Shown here: positions 13,100 through 18,013 of the stretch, piece after piece
Layout of the letters: the number at the start of each line of letters is the position of its first letter
Numbering within the stretch: the stretch's first letter is position 1
Origin: Methanobacteriota archaeon
GTDB lineage: Archaea > Thermoplasmatota > Thermoplasmata > Methanomassiliicoccales > Methanomethylophilaceae
Length of the DNA stretch: 18,013 bases
Direction: 5' to 3'
Assembly (NCBI GenBank): GCA_029574055.1
Contig: JAKQBQ010000124.1
Location: 1-18,013 of the forward strand
Program-made: the position numbers and the translations under genes
The notes under the pieces: generated by a model
The model's database searches: none
Told to the model about the DNA's origin: nothing
Seen by the model: the letters and a program-made list of their open reading frames with translations, nothing else

Positions 13100-14209
13100 T
13101 CACATCTTGTTGTCCGGGCTTGTTCTGATATAGATGGAGATGACCTCTTCCGCATCAAGTTCCGTTTTGAATGAAGTGGGGCTCATGTGCGTGGGTGTGG
13201 TCTTTCCCGCACAGTTCAGCGCTTCGATTAGGACCTCCATCTTAGGCGGCGACATCTTTGTGAAAGAGGAAAGCTCGCTTATATCATACAAAAAAGTTTG
13301 TTCGTCAAGCTCGTTCTTCCAAAGAGCCAGCATCTTCGCGCACCGCTTTTCTTTCTCCATCCCGGCAGCGTCCATCCTTGCAAGAAGCTTCTTGTCGTGA
13401 AGCGGGCCGAGCCAGAACGGGCCTTTGTCGTGTTCCTTGCTGCAATGTTCGGATACAGACCTCTCTAATGTCTTGGGGTCGTAATGCATGAAGCCCAATT
13501 GTCCGAGGGATCTGTCGGTGGCTGCCGCGCCCTCCTCCACTTGAACGTACGTCCTGAAGTAATGATCGGCGTAGAAGGAAAGGAGAGGCTTCATCCCTCT
13601 ATCGAATTTGGCCAATTCCCTCGCTATGGAGCACATGAGTATGCGGAGCCCGCTCTCGTGGCACATATAGCCTCTTATGGGCTCGGATTGGTACCTTCTT
13701 CTGCACTTCCCCGTCTGCGCTCCGGCAAGGGGAGCGGTATCCGTGGCGGTGATGGCGATCACCCCCTTCTTCCTGCACCCTCTGATCGCCGACTGTATGA
13801 AAGGCACCGGCGTTCCGAAAGGATCGATATCGACATAATCAAAAGAGGATTCGGCAAACAGTACGTGGAGGTCTTTATTCGACGAAGTGCAGTTGGACAA
13901 GGAATTCAGGGAGATGTTGTGCTCTATGTACGGGATCGCTTTCGGGTCGGCGTCGTTTGCAACAACTATCGTATCTTTGACCTCATTCGCGATCCTCACC
14001 GCCCGCGCGCCCGTTGCGCTCATAGCGTCCGCGGCGGTGATCCCATTCTTATCCAGAGCCTTCAGGAACATTATCGTGACATCCCTTCCGAATGCCATCT
14101 GTTCGTTGAAGAATACGTCGGCGGTCCTTGTTCCCGGACCGCGGGAAGAGTGTTGTTCGGGGACCAGAAGCTTGGTCCTTCCTTCAATAAGTTCGACACC
14201 TGAGGGCAT
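13100..14209 (-). CDS. trm1: tRNA (guanine-26 N2)-dimethyltransferase Trm1
   Basis: A 369-residue SAM-dependent methyltransferase that makes N2,N2-dimethylguanosine at position 26 of tRNA, a modification of archaea and eukaryotes. Motifs seen are VFFNEQMAFGRDV (residues 32-44), the SAM-binding ADAMSATGARAVRIANEV (60-77), VVANDADPKAI (82-92), the catalytic YVDIDPFGTPVPF (125-137), and the Trm1-specific QSEPIRGYMCHESGLRIL followed by the C-terminal domain with FYADHYFRTYV and GPFWLGPLHDKKLL. Length is normal for archaeal Trm1. Its ATG overlaps the stop of the THEP1 gene by one base (TGATG), so translation is coupled in an operon whose promoter lies upstream of THEP1. A hairpin follows the stop. 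Confidence 0.96.
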   Translation of the reverse strand: MPSGVELIEGRTKLLVPEQHSSRGPGTRTADVFFNEQMAFGRDVTIMFLKALDKNGITAADAMSATGARAVRIANEVKDTIVVANDADPKAIPYIEHNISLNSLSNCTSSNKDLHVLFAESSFDYVDIDPFGTPVPFIQSAIRGCRKKGVIAITATDTAPLAGAQTGKCRRRYQSEPIRGYMCHESGLRILMCSIARELAKFDRGMKPLLSFYADHYFRTYVQVEEGAAATDRSLGQLGFMHYDPKTLERSVSEHCSKEHDKGPFWLGPLHDKKLLARMDAAGMEKEKRCAKMLALWKNELDEQTFLYDISELSSFTKMSPPKMEVLIEALNCAGKTTPTHMSPTSFKTELDAEEVISIYIRTSPDNKM

Positions 14210-14754
14210 CAGACGTTTTCACCGTTCATAAGGCGCAGGATCTTGTAGGGGAGGATGTTGCGGTTGGTGGGGGTCACTTCAAGCACCCTTACGTCATCCC
14301 TCCTCCTTATGTCCTGCAAAAGCGGGTTCCTTGATTTTTTGTGAAGCGTCAGGATCATGGGTTTATTGACGTCAAGGGCTTCCTTAACGGCATCAATGAA
14401 TGCCTGGCTCTCCACCTCCACTTTCCCAACTTCGTCAATGACGATTATGTCGCATTTCTCGCAGGCCGTCTTGATCGCGGCTATTCCGACCTCTTCGAAT
14501 TTTGCCAGGTCGACCCCGATCTTGCCGATCATTATCTTGCTTTCGATCTCGGCGCTGGCAAAGACCTGCGTCTCTCCGGTCAGGATATTCCTTACGGAAA
14601 AGCCGGTCCTTCGTCTTCCGTCGGTGAGCGGCTCGTCGATCATGCCGCCGATGATCAGGTTATCTTCTTTAAGCATCTCTATCACCCTCAGAAGAGCATA
14701 CGTCTTCCCGGAACCCGGGAGACCTGTGATGCCGATTTTAATGTCACTGATCAA
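14209..14754 (-). CDS. Nucleoside-triphosphatase THEP1 family
   Basis: A 181-residue P-loop NTPase of the THEP1/NTPCR family. Visible are Walker A GLPGSGKT (residues 11-18), a GMIDEPLTDGRRRTGF segment, and Walker B CDIIVIDEVGKVE (101-113), whose DE-x-GK form is diagnostic. Purified family members hydrolyse ATP, GTP and other NTPs slowly; the biological role is unsettled. The frame is open far upstream, but TTG at 14754 is chosen since it is preceded by GGGGGTGA four bases away and a TATA box (TTTATACA, 14793-14800) sits about 40 bases upstream; starts further 5' would precede the promoter. It forms an operon with trm1 (TGATG overlap), hinting at a shared link to RNA metabolism. Confidence 0.92.
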   Translation of the reverse strand: MISDIKIGITGLPGSGKTYALLRVIEMLKEDNLIIGGMIDEPLTDGRRRTGFSVRNILTGETQVFASAEIESKIMIGKIGVDLAKFEEVGIAAIKTACEKCDIIVIDEVGKVEVESQAFIDAVKEALDVNKPMILTLHKKSRNPLLQDIRRRDDVRVLEVTPTNRNILPYKILRLMNGENV

Positions 14755-14792
14755 TTTTTCACCCCCAGCAAGATTACCTGTATGGCTTAATC

Positions 14793-14800
14793 TGTATAAA
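14793..14800 (-). promoter_or_regulatory. TATA box for the THEP1-trm1 operon
   Basis: TTTATACA on the - strand; expected transcript start near 14770, leaving about 15 bases before TTG 14754 that include a strong GGGGGTGA ribosome-binding site (14759-14766). This is one of the few clearly leadered starts in the window. Confidence 0.55.
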
Positions 14801-14903
14801 TAGTAAATTAGACCAAAATAACGGAAAAGGGCGTACCTGCAGCCCGCTGTTCCTAAACGGGTCCCTTGCCGGAAGGTTAATATCAGCCGGCGGAGATAAT
14901 GCA

Positions 14904-15323
14904 ATGAGTATGCCGAAGAAAACCGCTGAGCAAATAAGCTTCAACATGAAGCAGGTCAAAAACAAGGATTCCGAGATAGAACTGCTGCTTCGGAAAGAGC
15001 TGTGGCGAAGAGGTCTGAGATATACAAAAAGCGATAAGAGGGTGACAGGCAGGCCGGACATAGTTTTTTCAAAGAAAAAGATAGCGGTTTTCTGCGACAG
15101 TGAGTTTTGGCATGGGTACGAATGGGACGTCCGAAAGAATGATATAAAAACTAATAAGGACTTCTGGATAACGAAGATCGAGAGAAATATGGAAAGGGAT
15201 GCCGAAGTGAACAAAACACTTCTGGACGAAGGATGGATTGTCATAAGACTCTGGGGGAAAGAGATCAAAGCGGACGTCAAAAGTTGCGCGGATCGCGTCG
15301 AAGAGGAAGTGAAAAGGAGATGA
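14904..15323 (+). CDS. Vsr-like very-short-patch mismatch repair endonuclease
   Basis: A 139-residue protein related to Vsr, which nicks DNA 5' of the T in T:G mismatches made by deamination of 5-methylcytosine. The order of conserved blocks matches: KNKDSEIELLLRKELWRRGLRY (family N-terminal helix region), GRPDIVF with the catalytic-site Asp52, AVFCDSEFWHGYEW with His70, FWITKIERNMERD, and LLDEGWIVIRLWGKEI. The cysteine and histidine zinc ligands of E. coli Vsr are not evident, so this is a shorter variant subgroup. GGAG lies eight bases before ATG 14904; ATG 14910 is an alternative, and a TATA-like GTTAATATC (14876-14884) is close enough for a near-leaderless transcript. Its stop overlaps the methyltransferase start (ATGA), and it is the first gene of the restriction-modification operon. 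Confidence 0.88.
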   Translation: MSMPKKTAEQISFNMKQVKNKDSEIELLLRKELWRRGLRYTKSDKRVTGRPDIVFSKKKIAVFCDSEFWHGYEWDVRKNDIKTNKDFWITKIERNMERDAEVNKTLLDEGWIVIRLWGKEIKADVKSCADRVEEEVKRR

Positions 15324-16336
15324 AAGAGCCACAACGATCCATTGATCTGTTTGCGGGAATAGGCGGTATCAGACTGGGGTTTGACAATGCCTTCAAGGAG
15401 GACATAAAAACTGTTTTCGTCAGCGAGTGGGACGAACACGCACGGAAGACCTACGCTTCCAATTTCGAGGATGATATCGAAATCAACGGCGACATAACCA
15501 AGATAGGGGCGGACGAGATCCCCCCCTTCGATATTTGTCTGGCAGGATTCCCATGTCAGGCATTCAGTATAGCCGGACAGAAGAAAGGGTTCGAGGACGA
15601 TTACAACGGAACATGCAGAGGCACATTATTTTTTGATGTGGCCCGCATATGTGAACATCACAAGCCGAAAGTGATCTTCTGTGAGAATGTGAAGGGGTTG
15701 GAGTCGCATGACGGCGGAAGAACCCTGGATGTTATAGTGAAAACCCTCAGAAAGATGGGGTATACCGTGTCGTACAAGGTCATCAACAGCAAGGATCACG
15801 AAGTTCCTCAAAACAGAGAGAGGATCTACATTGTGGCATTCAGGAAGGACATAGATGCGAGTTCCTTCAGCTTCCCGAATCCGAGAAAGAAGAAGACATA
15901 CATCAAAGACATCAAGGAAAAGACACCGGTCTCCGTGAAATACTATCTAAGCACACAGTATCTGGAAAGCCTAAGGAAGCACAGGGAGAGACACGAGGCC
16001 CTCGGCAATGGGTTCGGGTATGAGATCCGAGAGGACAGCGACGTTGCGGCGGCATTGGTGTGCGGCGGCATGGGCAGAGAAAGGAACCTGGTCTACGACG
16101 ACCGCCTTACGAATTTTGAACCTGTGACAAACATAAAAGGCGAGGTCAACAGAGAGGGAATACGAAAGATGACGCCCAGAGAATGGGCAAGGATCCAGGG
16201 ATTTCCGGACACTTTCAAACTTCCCTTGGCAGACACGCATTTGTATAGGCAGCTGGGAAATAGTGTAACTGTACCCGTAATATTTGATATAGCCCTTGAG
16301 ATAAAAAAGGTATTAGATAAAAATGAAAACCAATAA
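15320..16336 (+). CDS. DNA (cytosine-5)-methyltransferase, HpaII-like
   Basis: A 338-residue type II C5-cytosine methyltransferase with every canonical motif: I SIDLFAGIGGIRLGF (7-21), IV AGFPCQAFSIAG (catalytic Cys79), VI CENVKGL (121-127), VIII QNRERIYIVAF (164-174), IX KMTPREWARIQGFPDTF (283-299) and X YRQLGNSVTVPVI (309-321). The target-recognition region (about 180-280) contains GNGFGYEIRE and GGMGRERNLV, which I associate with CCGG-specific methylases of the M.HpaII type, and the adjacent nuclease is HpaII-like. It would modify host CCGG sites against the partner nuclease. Translation is coupled to the vsr gene by an ATGA overlap. An AGGAG directly abuts the ATG. Its last 14 bases overlap the nuclease gene. 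Confidence 0.95.
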   Translation: MKEPQRSIDLFAGIGGIRLGFDNAFKEDIKTVFVSEWDEHARKTYASNFEDDIEINGDITKIGADEIPPFDICLAGFPCQAFSIAGQKKGFEDDYNGTCRGTLFFDVARICEHHKPKVIFCENVKGLESHDGGRTLDVIVKTLRKMGYTVSYKVINSKDHEVPQNRERIYIVAFRKDIDASSFSFPNPRKKKTYIKDIKEKTPVSVKYYLSTQYLESLRKHRERHEALGNGFGYEIREDSDVAAALVCGGMGRERNLVYDDRLTNFEPVTNIKGEVNREGIRKMTPREWARIQGFPDTFKLPLADTHLYRQLGNSVTVPVIFDIALEIKKVLDKNENQ

Positions 16337-17453
16337 GATAACCGGAAACAAGGGCGAATGGTCTGAGATGTATGCGTTCCTCAAACTTCTCGGAGAGAGA
16401 AGGATATACGGAGCAGACGGAGACCTGAACATAAGATACGACGTTTATTACGATCTCAATAAAATAATCAGGGAAGAAACGAAAGGCAAAGAGATAGAAT
16501 ACGTCGTGAACGAGGATCTCAAAACGATAGATGTGATCGCCGAGGGAGAGGTGAAGGTACGATTCAAATTCGAAAGATACGCCGAAGAGGCGGAGTATCT
16601 CTTCGGACAGATATGTTCCCGCAAGGGCTCGTTCACTGTCGAACGCACCGTCGAATTCATGGAGAAGATATGCAGCACTAAACTCAAAGCTCCCTCAAAA
16701 GACAAGATCGACATAGTAGTGGGGATCCCCGATAAAAAAACCGGTATGGATTCAACGCTGGGGTTCAGCATCAAATCCAATTTGGGGCATCCTCCGACGC
16801 TTCTTAATGCGAGTACCGCCACGAACTTCATTTTTAAATTGAACGGAGCCACGGATGAAGACGCGTCAAACATCAATTCGATCGTCGCGTTAAGAAGTAA
16901 AGGGGAAGAGACCAAAGAGCACCCCGACCTGAAAGGAAGAGCGGAATATATCCTAAAAAAAGGGATCGAAATGGAATTCATTGACACCCAAAGCAAGGAG
17001 TTCAGGAGCAATCTGACGATCTTGGACTCGTTGATGCCGGAGATCCTGGCCGAGACCCTGAAGGACTTCTTCCTCACCGGGGAGAACTCCGTGGAGAAAC
17101 TGGCTGTAAAACTGACCGACACCAATCCCATAGGGTACGATATGACCGGTTCGAACATATTCTATAGGCAAAAAATAAAAAAATTCTTGTCTGAAATAGC
17201 GACCGGGATGGTCCCCGGGACATATTGGAGCGGCAGAAAAGATGCTACCGGAGGATACTTTGTAGTAAAAGAAACGGGAGAAATAGTGTGCTATCATCTC
17301 TACAATTTGGATGATTTTGAAGAATATCTTCTGAAGAATACTTATTTGGATAAACCCTCGACGGGGAGGCACGGATACGGTATCGCAGAGAAAGCTCCGG
17401 ATGGTAAATACACATTCAAGCTGAACCTGCAGATCAGATTCAAAGGATCCTGA
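16323..17453 (+). CDS. Type II restriction endonuclease, HpaII family
   Basis: A 376-residue protein whose N-terminus, GNKGEWSEMYAFLKLLGE (residues 8-25), is the hallmark of the HpaII restriction enzyme family, which cleaves C^CGG. A PD-(D/E)XK-like core is visible as KDKIDIVVGI (Asp130) followed by LGFSIKSNLG (Ser149-Ile-Lys151), suggesting a D...SxK active site. The rest, including GHPPTLLNASTATNFIF and a C-terminal HGYGIAEKAPDGKYTF, fits a full-length member. It overlaps the methyltransferase gene by 14 bases in another frame, so production of nuclease follows that of the protective methylase. Codons such as AGA, ATA and AAA are frequent in this operon, more so than in the flanking housekeeping genes by eye, which is compatible with horizontal transfer, probably from bacteria. 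A hairpin follows the stop. Confidence 0.9.
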   Translation: MKTNKITGNKGEWSEMYAFLKLLGERRIYGADGDLNIRYDVYYDLNKIIREETKGKEIEYVVNEDLKTIDVIAEGEVKVRFKFERYAEEAEYLFGQICSRKGSFTVERTVEFMEKICSTKLKAPSKDKIDIVVGIPDKKTGMDSTLGFSIKSNLGHPPTLLNASTATNFIFKLNGATDEDASNINSIVALRSKGEETKEHPDLKGRAEYILKKGIEMEFIDTQSKEFRSNLTILDSLMPEILAETLKDFFLTGENSVEKLAVKLTDTNPIGYDMTGSNIFYRQKIKKFLSEIATGMVPGTYWSGRKDATGGYFVVKETGEIVCYHLYNLDDFEEYLLKNTYLDKPSTGRHGYGIAEKAPDGKYTFKLNLQIRFKGS

Positions 17454-17474
17454 CCGCATAGACTGTAATGCGGT
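17453..17474. terminator. Hairpin between the convergent restriction enzyme and mptD genes
   Basis: ACCGCAT and ATGCGGT form a perfect 7-bp stem with an 8-base loop. The arms begin on the last base of the nuclease stop codon and end on the last base of the mptD stop codon, so one structure could serve both transcripts. There is no clear T-run. Confidence 0.5.
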
Positions 17475-17863
17475 TAGGGTGATTCTTCCAGATCGGAGAC
17501 ATACATCAGCGGGTATCTTAGAACAGGGTCGTATCTCATTTCGGCCTTAACTCTGATATTGTCTATTTTTATGACAAGCGTAACATCCAGCATCTCCCCC
17601 GAAAGGGATTGGTATGAATATTCGTCCCTTTTCGGGCCGAAGATGCTCCGGTCTATACTGACCCTCACACTCTCCACATACGGCTGTACCAGGACGCCTT
17701 TCTCTATGGCATCCTCCAGGGCATCGACGCTGTCCTGATCCAAAGGCACGCCGACGAACTGGTGGTAGATCGTACCCATCTTGATGCCGGCCTCGAACAA
17801 TGCCCTTTCCCTCGTGGAGCAATTGAATTTCTTTGCAGCAAGCTCCTCCCTATTCTCCGTCAT
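17474..17863 (-). CDS. mptD: Archaeal dihydroneopterin aldolase MptD
   Basis: A 129-residue protein of the archaeal MptD family (formerly DUF372), unrelated in sequence to bacterial FolB. The diagnostic segment is STRERALFEAGIKMGTIYHQFVGVP (residues 16 onward), then a domain ending in VRVSIDR and RYDPVLRYPLMYVSDLEES. MptD cleaves 7,8-dihydroneopterin to 6-hydroxymethyl-7,8-dihydropterin and glycolaldehyde in tetrahydromethanopterin or folate synthesis, in the cytoplasm. The frame extends to an ATG at 17911, but the ATG at 17863 is preferred: it removes a non-family extension of 16 residues and sits about 27 bases from a TATA box. The gene is divergent from nadA, with which it seems to share that box. 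Confidence 0.85.
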   Translation of the reverse strand: MTENREELAAKKFNCSTRERALFEAGIKMGTIYHQFVGVPLDQDSVDALEDAIEKGVLVQPYVESVRVSIDRSIFGPKRDEYSYQSLSGEMLDVTLVIKIDNIRVKAEMRYDPVLRYPLMYVSDLEESP

Positions 17864-17885
17864 CGGAGTTGTGTATTGTAAACAG

Positions 17886-17895
17886 TAATTTAAAG
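17886..17895. promoter_or_regulatory. Bidirectional TATA box shared by mptD and nadA
   Basis: TAATTTAAAG is nearly self-complementary in its core and its centre lies about 26 bases from the nadA ATG (17917) and about 27 bases from the mptD ATG (17863). Both distances are those of leaderless archaeal promoters, so one TBP site may drive both genes. Confidence 0.5.
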
Positions 17896-17916
17896 GATGT
17901 GCGATTATCACTGCGC

Positions 17917-18013
17917 ATGGTCTCCGTCGCAGACAGAGTACAACAGCTTAAAAAAGAGAAGAATGCGGTCATACTTGCCCACAGCTATACCTCGCCTGAG
18001 GTCCAGGGACTGG
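17917..18013 (+). CDS. nadA: Quinolinate synthase, 5' end
   Basis: Only the first 32 residues are in the window. They include a helix DRVQQLKKEKNA and the strand-turn VILAHSYTSPEVQGL, the first conserved block of NadA (family form ILAHNYQ-x-PEIQ), which holds substrate-binding histidine and tyrosine residues. NadA is an iron-sulfur enzyme that condenses iminoaspartate with dihydroxyacetone phosphate to form quinolinate for NAD synthesis. The ATG at 17917 has no Shine-Dalgarno site and fits a leaderless transcript from the shared TATA box. The cluster-binding cysteines lie beyond the window. Confidence 0.85.
   Translation, partial: MVSVADRVQQLKKEKNAVILAHSYTSPEVQGL

Noticed and set aside
14755..14903. 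N-terminal extension of the THEP1 protein on the - strand up to 14904
   Set aside because: It crosses the promoter, lacks family resemblance, and a strong ribosome-binding site marks TTG 14754 as the start.
14876..17480. Transposon ends or target-site duplications around the restriction operon
   Set aside because: I saw no matching terminal repeats or integrase near either end; transfer is inferred only from gene content and apparent codon use.

Overview
The window looks like a piece of an archaeal chromosome, most likely from a euryarchaeon of the Thermoplasmata group; a gut or sediment Methanomassiliicoccales-type methanogen is my best guess. The reasons are an archaeal-type glutamyl-tRNA synthetase, the archaeal pterin enzyme MptD, Trm1, a THEP1-type NTPase, a UbiD homolog of the length and motif pattern expected for the archaeal mevalonate route, and many start codons lying 25-28 bases downstream of a TATA-like box with no Shine-Dalgarno site (leaderless promoters). 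The order-level placement is inference.

Layout. (1) 1-2840, +: the 3' part of an ABC exporter, then a two-gene ABC-2 type exporter (ATPase plus permease, overlapping stop/start). (2) 2977-3988: a divergent pair, an HxlR-family regulator (-) and a cysteine-motif flavoprotein (+), sharing one promoter region with a possible operator. (3) 4020-6471: a long Sel1-repeat protein (-) and, divergently, a DtxR-family metal-dependent regulator (+) preceded by a 17-bp palindrome. (4) 6472-9540: gltX (-) and, divergently, a UbiD-family decarboxylase (+). (5) 9548-10986: a DUF4143 ATPase (-) preceded by five and a half 23-bp tandem repeats that each carry a TATA-like box. (6) 11044-12586: purA and a small, previously easy-to-miss 46-residue basic protein gene (-). 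(7) 12655-13096: a long perfect inverted repeat, a Phd/YefM-type antitoxin and the decayed remains of its toxin. (8) 13100-14754: a THEP1-trm1 operon (-). (9) 14904-17453: a compact restriction-modification operon (Vsr-like endonuclease, C5-cytosine methyltransferase, HpaII-family restriction enzyme) read +. (10) 17474-18013: mptD (-) and the start of nadA (+), driven from what looks like a single shared TATA box.

How the parts relate. Housekeeping genes (gltX, purA, trm1, mptD, nadA, the UbiD homolog) alternate with accessory modules: the restriction-modification-repair operon, the toxin-antitoxin relic, the DUF4143 ATPase with its repeats, and the Sel1 protein. The restriction module is self-consistent: the methylase and nuclease resemble the CCGG-specific HpaII pair, and a Vsr-type enzyme would repair the T:G mismatches that 5-methylcytosine deamination produces. 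The most unusual non-coding structures are the 23-bp repeat array, the 39-nt inverted repeat at 12655, and the palindromes upstream of the regulator and transporter genes.
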